64,000 nt of DNA from Candidatus Saccharimonadota bacterium. Lineage in GTDB: Bacteria; Patescibacteriota; Saccharimonadia; Saccharimonadales; UBA4665. Location: NCBI GenBank assembly GCA_002746885.1, contig PDRS01000005.1, forward strand, positions 124,001 through 188,000, written 5' to 3'. A program made the translations under genes and the position numbers. Below the pieces are notes generated by a model, which was given only the letters and a program-made list of their open reading frames with translations, did not search any database and was not told the DNA's origin. This document shows, piece after piece, positions 33,253 through 44,695 of this stretch; position 1 is the first letter of the stretch, and each line of letters begins with the position of its first letter.

Positions 33253-34489
33253 AGGCCAGCTCCTTGTGTGCGGCCGCGTGACGATGATAGTGATGCAGCA
33301 CTGTTTCGACCGGTTTTTTCCAGCTTTGCTTGATCAGCTCTTCGTGACCGTTTTCGGCCAACGTTTGTTCCAGCTCATGGTGGTCGAGGACAGCGGCGAT
33401 TTGGTTCGCCATTTCGTCGGTGTCCCAATAGTCAACTTTCAAAACGTTATGTAAAATTTCACTGGCGCCAGTTTGCTTGCTAATGAGCGCAGGAGTGTGC
33501 TGCGCCAGCGCCTCGAACGGCGTTAAACCAAACGGCTCCGACACACTGGGCATTACAAAAAGGTTGCCGACGCGAAATGCATCTCGCCAGCGTTTTCCTG
33601 TGCCGTTTAAGTGGCCAGTGAAAATGACATTACCAGACAGCCCCAGCTCTGCGGCTAGCTCAATCAGTTCAACATACTGTTCGCCCGGACCTACAATAAG
33701 CAGTAAGCTTTTAGGTCGGCGGGCAACGACCTTCTGAAACGCGCGGAGCAGGTGAGTCAAACCTTTTTGAACCGTCAAGCGTCCCGCACTCACCACAATG
33801 CCATAGCCAGACTTCTGCATGCGTGAGAGATAGCGAAATGCATTATCAGATGTGTCCTCGTACAGTTCATGAGCTTCAAATTCCATAGCATTGTGCACGA
33901 CCTCAATTTTGTCGGCCGGTATGTCGTATTCGCGCATAATGGCTTTTTTGGTAGCATTGCTGACTGCGAAAATTTTGTCCGCCAAATGCAACCCTATATA
34001 CTCAACCTCTCGCACCATCGGGTTACCCGAATGCCCGCCTGCTCGGTCAGATTCCACCGAATGCATATGCACAAACAACGGTAAGCCGCTGGCCTGTTTT
34101 GCCGCCAAGGCGGCGCGAAAGGTAAGCCAATCATGTGCGTGAATAACGTCGTACTCGCCAAAACGCACCAGCCGCTTGGCGTACGCCGCGTAGTTCGACT
34201 GATGCTCGTCCATATTCACGCCGCGAGTACTGCCGTCCGTCTGAACATAGGTAAAATATTGACTGTCATAGGTACTGCCAGCGGCGTTGCCGACGACCGT
34301 TTCGGCTTCGTCGGGTACTGCTGGGTTAATTTTCATGAAATCAATGTGCGAAAAATCTGCCGTGTACGGAAGGACGAATTCTATATGAGCACCCGTACGC
34401 GCCAGCTGTTTGCACATTTGATAGCACACAACACCCATGCCCCCTGTGTGATGGGGAGGCAATTCCCACCCGAGCATTAGTACTTTCAT
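33245..34489 (-). CDS. GT4-type glycosyltransferase, glycogen-synthase-like
   Basis: A 414-residue GT-B protein. VLMLGWELPPHHTGGMGVVCYQM is the donor-domain start of GlgA/GT4 enzymes; YDVIHAHDWLTF, VSAGRLTVQKGLTHLL and the E-x7-E motif SEPFGLTPFEAL follow. It most likely moves glucose from a nucleotide sugar to an alpha-glucan, given the coupled GH57 gene. A TATAAT box lies about 70 bases upstream (34559-34564 on this strand), and a purine-rich GAGAGAAG stretch precedes the ATG. Confidence 0.9.
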   Translation of the reverse strand: MKVLMLGWELPPHHTGGMGVVCYQMCKQLARTGAHIEFVLPYTADFSHIDFMKINPAVPDEAETVVGNAAGSTYDSQYFTYVQTDGSTRGVNMDEHQSNYAAYAKRLVRFGEYDVIHAHDWLTFRAALAAKQASGLPLFVHMHSVESDRAGGHSGNPMVREVEYIGLHLADKIFAVSNATKKAIMREYDIPADKIEVVHNAMEFEAHELYEDTSDNAFRYLSRMQKSGYGIVVSAGRLTVQKGLTHLLRAFQKVVARRPKSLLLIVGPGEQYVELIELAAELGLSGNVIFTGHLNGTGKRWRDAFRVGNLFVMPSVSEPFGLTPFEALAQHTPALISKQTGASEILHNVLKVDYWDTDEMANQIAAVLDHHELEQTLAENGHEELIKQSWKKPVETVLHHYHRHAAAHKELAYV

Positions 34490-34615
34490 TGGGGTATCTT
34501 CTCTCTTTTTTTTGCAGTCTTTGAACGTGTTTAAAACATTGTTGTTTTATCAACTCTAATTATAATCCGCCAAAGCGATAAGCACAAGCATAAAGCTGTG
34601 ATTTTTTCGTTTTTT

Positions 34616-36001
34616 TTAAGATATGTCTGCTGCTGGCGCGCCGACGGGGTAAATGTGCAAACCATCACCATTTTTTGCCCATGCTCGCAAGACATTTTCG
34701 ACAATTCGCCATGACGTCAGCACTTCCTCGGCTGTCGCAAACAGCGCCTGATCGCCTCGGATTGCATCTATAATGACGCGCTCATACGCCTCGCCAGCCA
34801 ACCCATAAAACTCGCGCTCATAGTCAAAATCCATTTTGACCGTTTCGGTATTTTTACTTAAGCCAGGGCGTTTTGCCTGGAGCGATAGGGTGATACCTTC
34901 TTGCGGCTGAACACGAAAAGCCAGCGTGTTGGTGCCTGGAGCGTCTTCGTTTGCTCGAAAACGTACCGTAATCTCGGTACATTTTTCGTGCAAAGCTTTG
35001 CCCGTTTCGATCGTGACACGAACGCCGCGCCATTGTTCGTTGTTGATGTTTAAGTGCAACCGAGCAAACGTTTCAACATGGCTCTCGGCATTTGCAACCT
35101 CTGTTTTGTAGCTATCATACTGCCCGCGGATAGCGCGCGTCTCCACCTCGTCTTCTGCGATAGCATCTATGCTTTCGAGCAGGCGAAGTTTGGTGCGATG
35201 AATGTCGTGACTTTCCAAAGCCGCAGGTTTTTCCATGGTAATGAGTGCGAGAAGCTGCATGAGGTGGCTTTGCAAAAGATCGCGCAGCGCCCCAGTTTGC
35301 TCGTAAAAACCAGCCCGATTTTCTATCCCGATAGTCTCGTATGCAACAATCCGGATACTCTCTATGTGCTTGGTGTTCCAGATAGTCTGGAAAAGAGGAT
35401 TCTGGAAGCGAAACGTTAAGATGTTTTGCGCGGTCTCCTTGGCGAGATAGTGGTCAATACGAAAGGTTTGCTGTTCGCCGAAATGTTCGTCGGCGGCCTG
35501 GACGAGCGTTTTGGCCGAGGCGGTATCAAAGCCAAACGGTTTTTCGACAAGCAAACGTGGTCGTTCGCTATCTTGTTCAAACGGCTCGTGATGGTTTGTC
35601 TCGCCCAAATGGTGTACAACCGTTACGAAAGCCTGCGAAGGTATCGATAGGTAGTACAGGCGACTGACGCCCGGACCGAGTTCGTCAGACACAATGCGCA
35701 AACGCTGCAGGAGCTTTTCGTAATCGGCTGAGTTGTCGAGATCGACTTGCACCATTTCGGTTGCACGATAGAGTTGCTCGACAACTGCTTGATCATAATC
35801 GCTACCATAAATCTTCTGGTGAAGGTTTTTGTAAACTTCAGAAACCGGTATCTCTTTCCGGCTAATACCAACGATTTTGATCTCAGGCAGCTGCTGATGT
35901 TTTATGAGGTGGTACAGGGCAGGGAGTAGTTTGCGCTGCGACAAATCACCTGTTATGCCGAATATAACGAGCACCAGTGGTTTGTCGAGATAATCGCTCA
36001 C
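34616..36001 (-). CDS. zwf: glucose-6-phosphate dehydrogenase
   Basis: A 461-residue G6PDH, the first oxidative pentose-phosphate step, making NADPH and 6-phosphogluconolactone. The coenzyme fingerprint is VIFGITGDLSQRKLLPALYHL; the active-site motif is RIDHYLAKETAQNIL (His catalytic; Ala for the usual Gly of RIDHYLGKE). It overlaps gnd by four bases, the last of pgl-gnd-zwf. Confidence 0.96.
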   Translation of the reverse strand: MSDYLDKPLVLVIFGITGDLSQRKLLPALYHLIKHQQLPEIKIVGISRKEIPVSEVYKNLHQKIYGSDYDQAVVEQLYRATEMVQVDLDNSADYEKLLQRLRIVSDELGPGVSRLYYLSIPSQAFVTVVHHLGETNHHEPFEQDSERPRLLVEKPFGFDTASAKTLVQAADEHFGEQQTFRIDHYLAKETAQNILTFRFQNPLFQTIWNTKHIESIRIVAYETIGIENRAGFYEQTGALRDLLQSHLMQLLALITMEKPAALESHDIHRTKLRLLESIDAIAEDEVETRAIRGQYDSYKTEVANAESHVETFARLHLNINNEQWRGVRVTIETGKALHEKCTEITVRFRANEDAPGTNTLAFRVQPQEGITLSLQAKRPGLSKNTETVKMDFDYEREFYGLAGEAYERVIIDAIRGDQALFATAEEVLTSWRIVENVLRAWAKNGDGLHIYPVGAPAADIS

Positions 36002-36921
36002 GCTTTTCCTTCGCCATTCAAATTATGTGCACCAAACTTATTTCGCTGTGCTGCGACGACTTTCGTAGCAAAGTTCGTTTCTCCGCGTTGAGACCTTAGG
36101 CGAACGTCAAACGCGGCTTGTATAGCAGGCAACTCTATACCCATCTCTCTTGCCGCTTCCAACGTCCAACGCGCTTCTCCGCTTTCCGCAACATAGCCCG
36201 ACACGCCAGCTAGCTCTGGGTTTTCGGCAAGCGCATCGCGGCTGAGTTCGGTTAACCAACTCGTAATGACGCTACGGTGTTGCCACAAATCCGCCGCCTG
36301 AGCGAGGTCTATTTGGTCGGCATACGGACCGTCGTGCAGCATACGAAATCCTTCGCCAAGACTTTGCATCATACCGTATTCGATGGCGTTATGTATCATC
36401 TTCACATAGTGGCCGGCACCGCTGCTGCCGAACCGCGCATACATGCCGCCAGGCTTGATAAGCGTTTCAAGCGCTGGACGAATAACAGCAAACGCCGCTT
36501 CGTCATCGCTACCGCACATGAGCGGAAAACCATTCTGGTATCCCCATACGCCACCGCTCACGCCAATATCTATCATGCACATACCAGCTGCGGTGACCTT
36601 TTCGTTCAGTTTTTTTGTCTCGCGATAGTCGAAGTTGGCGCCATTTATGATAATGGAGTCTTTTGGCAGGCGAGTGGTCCAGTCTAAGATAATTTGTTCC
36701 GTTATTTCTGCTGGCAGCATCATCCACACAACCGCTCGGTCGCCGCTCAGTGCTTGCGGAACATCCGAAACATCTGCAACAGTTTTTACTCCGTAACTAG
36801 CTGCTTCTTCCATGGGGGCCGCGCTGCGGTTATGCGCAAACACTTCGTGTTCGCCGCTTTCCGCCAGCTTACGTGCTATTTGCATACCCATACGGCCAAG
36901 ACCATGTATTGCTAGTTTCAT
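35998..36921 (-). CDS. gnd: 6-phosphogluconate dehydrogenase, short type
   Basis: A 307-residue decarboxylating 6-phosphogluconate dehydrogenase of the short (GntZ/YqeC-like) form, against about 470 for E. coli Gnd. LAIHGLGRMGMQIARKLAESG binds the dinucleotide (the Asn-Arg after the second strand suggests NADP, not proven); DIGVSGGVWGYQNGFPLMCGG-like and GSSGAGHYVKMIHNAIEYGMMQ carry the catalytic Lys and Asn. Ten bases after pgl, coupled to zwf. Confidence 0.93.
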   Translation of the reverse strand: MKLAIHGLGRMGMQIARKLAESGEHEVFAHNRSAAPMEEAASYGVKTVADVSDVPQALSGDRAVVWMMLPAEITEQIILDWTTRLPKDSIIINGANFDYRETKKLNEKVTAAGMCMIDIGVSGGVWGYQNGFPLMCGSDDEAAFAVIRPALETLIKPGGMYARFGSSGAGHYVKMIHNAIEYGMMQSLGEGFRMLHDGPYADQIDLAQAADLWQHRSVITSWLTELSRDALAENPELAGVSGYVAESGEARWTLEAAREMGIELPAIQAAFDVRLRSQRGETNFATKVVAAQRNKFGAHNLNGEGKA

Positions 36922-36931
36922 CGTTTATACC

Positions 36932-37606
36932 TCACGTTTGAATGTACTCATTATAAATGGTGACGTCGTCAAAGTCATACAAAATTTTCGCAGGTAGGTC
37001 TTCAAACGATTCGGTGTTTGCGCGCAGCCGAGTAAGCGCAGTTTGCTTCGTGTCGCCGTAGACGAGCAAGAATACATGGTCAATCTGGCGCAGCACGGCA
37101 GCACCAAGCGTCATACGCTCATGATCGTTCCAGGCATAACCAACCACAGAGGATGCCATCTCCCTTACCGCGGGGCTGTTCGGTAACAAGCCAGCAATGT
37201 GGCCATCTGCTCCCATTCCCAGCGTCGCTACAACCACCTCGGCTGCCGCAAAGGCCGCTTGAGCTTGCTCTGTATAGGCGTCGATTGTTTCGGCGAAAGG
37301 CAAATTGCCTGCCAGCACGTCGTGCCACACAGCCGCGTCGGGCGCAAAACCAGCCTGCCGCATCTGTTCTGAGTTTGAGTCTGCATGACCGCATACCCCA
37401 TAGCGCTCGTCTACTGGCAAAATACTCAGATTCACGAGGCGGCTCGACACCGACTCGCGCAGTCGCTTCATGACGCGTACTTGCGCATCGACACACGACC
37501 CTCCGCTCGTGAGCCACAAAACCGTCTTCTCACCGTTCAGCGCAGAAGCAATACAGTCTGTTATGTCCTCTACCGCGACAGCTACTGCTTGCTTGCTGAA
37601 CCTCAT
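36932..37606 (-). CDS. pgl: 6-phosphogluconolactonase
   Basis: A 224-residue DevB-type lactonase: VLWLTSGGSCVDAQVRV, LSILPVDERYGVCGHADSNS, and VATLGMGADGHIAGLLPNSP, all typical. The ATG at 37606 is preferred over one 36 bases upstream because an extended -10 (TGATATACT on this strand, 37614-37622) ends seven bases before it, again a leaderless layout. First gene of the pgl-gnd-zwf operon. Confidence 0.92.
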   Translation of the reverse strand: MRFSKQAVAVAVEDITDCIASALNGEKTVLWLTSGGSCVDAQVRVMKRLRESVSSRLVNLSILPVDERYGVCGHADSNSEQMRQAGFAPDAAVWHDVLAGNLPFAETIDAYTEQAQAAFAAAEVVVATLGMGADGHIAGLLPNSPAVREMASSVVGYAWNDHERMTLGAAVLRQIDHVFLLVYGDTKQTALTRLRANTESFEDLPAKILYDFDDVTIYNEYIQT

Positions 37607-37641
37607 GAAACACAGTATATCAGGCGAAAACTGCGCCGTCA

Positions 37642-37670
37642 TTGGAAATCTGTCGGCACATCGGTATAAT
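37642..37670 (+). promoter_or_regulatory. tRNA-Trp promoter
   Basis: TTGGAA (37642-37647), a 17-base spacer and TATAAT (37665-37670), 15 bases before the tRNA. It is divergent from the pgl promoter. Confidence 0.65.
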
Positions 37671-37685
37671 CATAATACCAACCAT

Positions 37686-37761
37686 AGGAGAGTAGCTCAG
37701 TTGGTAGAGCATCGGTCTCCAAAACCGAGGGTCGCAGGTTCGAGTCCTGTCTCTCCTGCCA
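37686..37761 (+). tRNA. tRNA-Trp (anticodon CCA)
   Basis: Acceptor AGGAGAG/CTCTCCT with G discriminator, anticodon stem TCGGT/ACCGA with loop CTCCAAA, T arm GCAGG TTCGAGT CCTGT, encoded CCA. The CCA anticodon and G73 mark tRNA-Trp, and UGA is therefore not reassigned through this gene. Confidence 0.97.
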
Positions 37762-38184
37762 TGAAAATGTATCGTTTTTTCCGTCATGCCAAAACCGTTT
37801 GTGGCTATCGCTTAGCTGAAGTCGTACCATCACTTCTATTATTTGCTCGTGAACACTCCTTATCGCGAGGTTCAAAGCAAATATATTCGCGCCCTGCAGG
37901 CTCGTCGTAAATGCTCGCATGTTAGCAAAATACAGACCCTTTCGAGCCTGTATTTATTCGTGCGCGCCCACCCGGCGGCGGGTGAAGCGTCTTGCTGTAG
38001 ACGACCGGCGGCATGCAAATACGTGGAGCATACCGACGGCACAATGCCTTTTTTGTGTTGTAAGGTGTTTGTTTCAAGCGCCGCTGAAAGCGCACGAACT
38101 ATCCATAAACATAGCGCTTATGCTGCTTGTTGTCAAGGGTAGTACGCAGGTGATTGCTGCGCGAAGTTCAGTGAAGAGCTAAAA
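37762..38184. other. 423-base gap between tRNA-Trp and ligA
   Basis: No convincing gene. It holds a hairpin AAATACAG/CTGTATTT (about 37927-37954) flanked by A and T runs, which could terminate in both directions; a CACCC/GGGTG hairpin near 37974-37989; and a weak GTG frame from 37849 preceded by TATTAT that runs through the terminator and has a Cys-rich, unlikely composition. Confidence 0.5.
37926..37956. terminator. possible two-way terminator
   Basis: AAAATACAG and CTGTATTTAT flank a 12-base loop, with A residues on one side and T residues on the other. Downstream of tRNA-Trp; on the minus strand it would lie about 230 bases after ligA. Confidence 0.5.
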
Positions 38185-41254
<3,070 letters not shown>

Positions 41255-41369
41255 ACGTACACCATCCCGCTACCGAGTAAAACACCATATTCGTCACCCT
41301 CTTTTTCTTCTTTATGTAGTATAGCGTATGGCTTACAGCACGTACAACCGTTAGTGCTATGATACATGT

Positions 41370-42599
41370 ATGCGATTAGTCACTGTCCGTCCGGCCGTCA
41401 TTCGGCCGTCAAAAAAACGCCGCCTAGGACGACGAATTACCCTTGCGGTAGTTGTTTTGCTGGCTGGGTTATGTGTATTTCAGTTTGTTCGACCGCTTCC
41501 AGACGCTAGTGTACGGTTGCAGCTTGCGGAATTACCGCAAGCAAAAGCAGCTACCCTCAACTGGCCCAACAACGCACGGGCAGCGCTCGCCGCCAACGGC
41601 TATGGCATGCTCGGCACGCACGGAAGCACGGCGCCGCTCGCCACCGCCAGCATAGCAAAGGTGATTATCGCACTTTGCGTGCTCGAGAAATATCCGCTCA
41701 ACCCTGGAGAACAAGGTCCAACCATCACCATGACGTGGCGCGATAGGGCACTCTACGAAGAGCAGATTCAGCAAAATGGTTCGCGTATCGCAGTTCGGCA
41801 GGGTATGCAGCTTAGTGAATATCAGGCGCTGCAAGCGCTCCTGATTCCTTCCGCAAACAATATCGCAGATAGTCTGGCAATCTGGGCGTTTGGCGATCAT
41901 CCGAACTACGCTCGCTATGCAAATGATTTCTTACAGCGCCATGGCCTGATATCCACCAAAGTCGGCTCAGACGCGAGCGGCCTTAGTCCAACGACAGTGA
42001 GTACAGCAACCGATTTGGCACGGCTCGGCTTGATTGCCCGCAAAAACGCCGTGCTGATGGAAATAGCCGGACAAAAAAGCGTAACCCTGCCATTCGCCGG
42101 CAAACACACAAACTACAATCGCGCTCTAGGCAAAGCGGGCATAAATGGGCTAAAAACAGGCAACAACGAAGCGAACCCTGGCGCGCTGCTATTCACGACC
42201 GACGCAATTGTATCTGGACACAGCATAGAGCTCTCGGGAGTTGTCATGGGGGCTGCCACGCTACAGGACGCCCTCGACGCCTCGGTTGCGCTTGCCGCAA
42301 GCGTCACTGACGATTTTGAACATCTTACCCTCATGACCAGCAGGCAACGCGTCGGCACTCTCACGACCGCTTGGGGCGTAGAAGTACCGATACGACTCAA
42401 GGACTCTCTGTCGCTCATTCGCTGGAAAGAGCAGGCCGTAACCGCCCGCCACACCATCCAGCCTGCAATTGGTACGAGTGCGCAAAGCCTCGGCGTTTTG
42501 TCTGTGCGCGCTGGCGAGCAAACCGCCAGTAGTATCCTAGAAATTACCGAGCCAGCCAGCGGCCCGAGCTGGCAGTGGAGGTTAACCCGTTTCCGCTAA
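41370..42599 (+). CDS. D-alanyl-D-alanine carboxypeptidase (peptidase S11)
   Basis: A 409-residue penicillin-binding-type enzyme that trims peptidoglycan stem peptides. An N-terminal membrane anchor (LGRRITLAVVVLLAGLCVFQF) is followed by the catalytic domain: SxxK in LATASIAKVIIA, SxN in IPSANNIADSLA and KTG in GINGLKTGNNEA. Extracytoplasmic. TGCTATGAT ends six bases before the ATG (leaderless). It shows that the organism has peptidoglycan. Confidence 0.92.
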   Translation: MRLVTVRPAVIRPSKKRRLGRRITLAVVVLLAGLCVFQFVRPLPDASVRLQLAELPQAKAATLNWPNNARAALAANGYGMLGTHGSTAPLATASIAKVIIALCVLEKYPLNPGEQGPTITMTWRDRALYEEQIQQNGSRIAVRQGMQLSEYQALQALLIPSANNIADSLAIWAFGDHPNYARYANDFLQRHGLISTKVGSDASGLSPTTVSTATDLARLGLIARKNAVLMEIAGQKSVTLPFAGKHTNYNRALGKAGINGLKTGNNEANPGALLFTTDAIVSGHSIELSGVVMGAATLQDALDASVALAASVTDDFEHLTLMTSRQRVGTLTTAWGVEVPIRLKDSLSLIRWKEQAVTARHTIQPAIGTSAQSLGVLSVRAGEQTASSILEITEPASGPSWQWRLTRFR

Positions 42600-42670
42600 G
42601 CAGCGATTGTAGTGCGGTTTTCGATATTATTTGGCTCGCTACGGTCTGTGGGTATATACTGCCAGCTGTT

Positions 42671-43912
42671 ATGAAAAACTTGTTTAGCGCCGAATTTTTT
42701 TCGCAAAACCGTGCTGCCCTTCGGTCGAAGCTGCCAGAGAACGCTGTTTTAGTGCTGACTGCTCATGGCCTACTCCAACGCAGCGCCGACACAACAATAC
42801 CGTTTTCGCAGGACAAAAACTTTTGGTATGCCACAGGTCTCGCCGACCCCGATCTTGTCCTCGTCATGACGCCGTCCAAATCGTACATTATCTTACCCGA
42901 AATCAGTGCCGTGAGAGCACTCTTTGACGGTGCTGTCGACGCTACAGCTGCCCAAAAACGATCAGGCGTAGATGACGTACTTCCCGCAAAGGAGGGGTGG
43001 AACCAACTTCAGAGCGACGTGCACAAAAACACTCCGCTTGTTACTTGTTTGCCAGCGAGCAACTATGACCAGGAATTTGGCTACTATCGCAATCCAGCCC
43101 GCCGCCGCCTCGCAACACGTTTACGCCGCATGTTTCCAGGCATGCCGCTCGGTGACGCGCGTGAAGCCTTCGCCCGTCTTCGCGCTGTCAAACAACCAGC
43201 AGAGGTTGCAGCACTTGAGCAAGCTGTTCGTATTACCACGAGCACACTCGATCATGTACGCCGACAATCAGTGATGGCGCAGTTTGCTTATGAATATGAG
43301 CTGGAGGCGGCTATTACGCACGGATTTCGCCGCCAGGGTGCCCGCGGACACGCGTATGATCCAATCGTCGCAGGAGGTAAAAACGCAGCCACAATTCACT
43401 ACACGGCAAACGAAGCGCCGCTGCATAACGGCGACTTACTCGTCGTCGATGTCGGCGCAGAATTCGAACAATATGCCGCCGACATTACCAGAGTCATCGC
43501 CGTGGGTAAACCGAGCCAGCGCCAGCTCGATGTTTTGGCCGCCGTGCGAGATGTGCAACAGCTAGCGCTTTCGCTTTTGCGACCTGGTATATTCCTTCGC
43601 GATTACGAAAGAGAAGTCGCCCTGGCAATGGGTAAAGCATTGCAAGATCTAAAACTCACAAGCAATCCGTCAGACATGGCTGTCATTCGCCGTTATTATC
43701 CGTATGCAACCTCGCATTTTTTGGGACTCGATGCTCACGACACCGGCTTCTATAACGAGCCACTTGCCGAAAATATGGTGGTCACTTGTGAACCCGGCAT
43801 ACACATTCCCGAAGAAAATATAGGGGTTCGACTCGAAGACGACATACTCATCACCAAAAACGGCGTGAGAAATTTAAGCGAGCATTGCTCTTACGACGCT
43901 TATGTTTTATAA
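42671..43912 (+). CDS. pepP: Xaa-Pro aminopeptidase (M24)
   Basis: A 413-residue aminopeptidase P. Pita-bread domain with the metal ligands: Asp in LLVVDVGAEFEQY and AADITR, His in ATSHFLGLDAHD, Glu in VVTCEPGIHIPEENIGVRLEDD (two). It frees N-terminal residues next to proline, a fit for a peptide scavenger. ATG 42671 (MKNLFSAEFF) follows TATACT by ten bases, so the ORF's upstream extension is rejected. Confidence 0.94.
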   Translation: MKNLFSAEFFSQNRAALRSKLPENAVLVLTAHGLLQRSADTTIPFSQDKNFWYATGLADPDLVLVMTPSKSYIILPEISAVRALFDGAVDATAAQKRSGVDDVLPAKEGWNQLQSDVHKNTPLVTCLPASNYDQEFGYYRNPARRRLATRLRRMFPGMPLGDAREAFARLRAVKQPAEVAALEQAVRITTSTLDHVRRQSVMAQFAYEYELEAAITHGFRRQGARGHAYDPIVAGGKNAATIHYTANEAPLHNGDLLVVDVGAEFEQYAADITRVIAVGKPSQRQLDVLAAVRDVQQLALSLLRPGIFLRDYEREVALAMGKALQDLKLTSNPSDMAVIRRYYPYATSHFLGLDAHDTGFYNEPLAENMVVTCEPGIHIPEENIGVRLEDDILITKNGVRNLSEHCSYDAYVL

Positions 43913-43927
43913 TGCGATACATCTGCT

Positions 43928-44308
43928 ATGACAGCACATAAAAACCAAGGGTTTATCTATTCATTTTTGTTGCGTTGGTTCGTCTGTAGTCTAGGGTTAT
44001 GGATTGCAGCCGGTTTGCTGCACGGCTCGATAGACTACCAAAATCGCTTTGGCGTTGTGGTTGTGGCTGGAGCCATACTCGCGCTTATCAATGCATTTAT
44101 CAAACCGTTGCTATTCGTCCTCAGTTTGCCCGTCATATTGCTGACGCTCGGACTTTTTATGCTTATCATCAACGGCGCAACCGTATACCTCGCCAGCAAG
44201 CTGTATGAACCGCTCCAAATCGACAATTTCGGCGTCGCGATTGCAACAGGTCTTATCATAGGCTTCGTCAACTACCTGGTCTCGACCATAATCGAACGCA
44301 GTTCTTAG
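43928..44308 (+). CDS. holin-like 4-TM membrane protein (DUF360/Phage_holin_4_2 type)
   Basis: A 126-residue membrane protein with about four helices: FLLRWFVCSLGLWIAAGLL, FGVVVVAGAILALINAFIKPL, LLFVLSLPVILLTLGLFMLIING-type and VAIATGLIIGFVNYLV. NAFIKPLL and FMLIINGATVYL match a widespread family annotated as phage holin 4_2 although it is chromosomal and not phage-linked. Function unknown. TTGCTC-17-TATAAT (43885-43913) lies inside the end of pepP; ATG 14 bases later. Confidence 0.8.
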   Translation: MTAHKNQGFIYSFLLRWFVCSLGLWIAAGLLHGSIDYQNRFGVVVVAGAILALINAFIKPLLFVLSLPVILLTLGLFMLIINGATVYLASKLYEPLQIDNFGVAIATGLIIGFVNYLVSTIIERSS

Positions 44309-44450
44309 CGCTGCGGCGAGCGCGCATAACACATAAATACATGCTTCGCGTGCGCAGCGAAGCAGTTTTCAAAGCACCCGAAACAACACCGCCTAGCACC
44401 GAAACCAAGAAACGTTGGTCGCAAAGCCGCTCTTTGCTATACTAAAGAAC

Positions 44451-44666
44451 ATGAGCATATACAACTACACGACGATTTTCGCTATGGTACTAATGACGTT
44501 TCTCATTCTCATTCAAACTCGCGGCGCATCATTGGGGGCGGGCATCGGCAGCAGCGGAGAAGTGAACACCGAGCGCCGAGGAACCGACAAGACAATTTAT
44601 CAGCTGACGATAGTTTCGGCGCTGGTATTTGTTCTGTCGCTGCTACTGGGGATTATTACAGTCTAA
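44451..44666 (+). CDS. secG: SecG translocase subunit
   Basis: A 71-residue two-helix protein: TTIFAMVLMTFLILIQTRGASLGAGIGSSGEV, where the LIQTRG and GAGIGSS loop is the SecG pattern, then a second helix YQLTIVSALVFVLSLLLGIITV in two stretches. It supports SecYE. ATG 44451 follows the extended -10 TGCTATACT (44435-44443) by seven bases. The peptide-binding gene follows after 29 bases. Confidence 0.88.
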   Translation: MSIYNYTTIFAMVLMTFLILIQTRGASLGAGIGSSGEVNTERRGTDKTIYQLTIVSALVFVLSLLLGIITV

Positions 44667-44695
44667 CTGGTTAGGCGGGACGGAACTTACGTGCT

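Noticed and set aside
37639..37920. Minus-strand frame over tRNA-Trp, and a similar one at 29711-29974 over tRNA-Thr
   Set aside because: The peptide DSNLRPSVLETDALPTEL is the well-known artefact of translating a tRNA antisense strand.
37960..38060. Possible small RNA (SRP, 6S or tmRNA) in the gap before ligA
   Set aside because: Hairpins are present but none of the conserved sequences of those RNAs could be found.
37849..38142. GTG frame after tRNA-Trp with a -10-like TATTAT six bases upstream
   Set aside because: It runs through a terminator hairpin and its product is Cys/Arg-rich without plausible structure.
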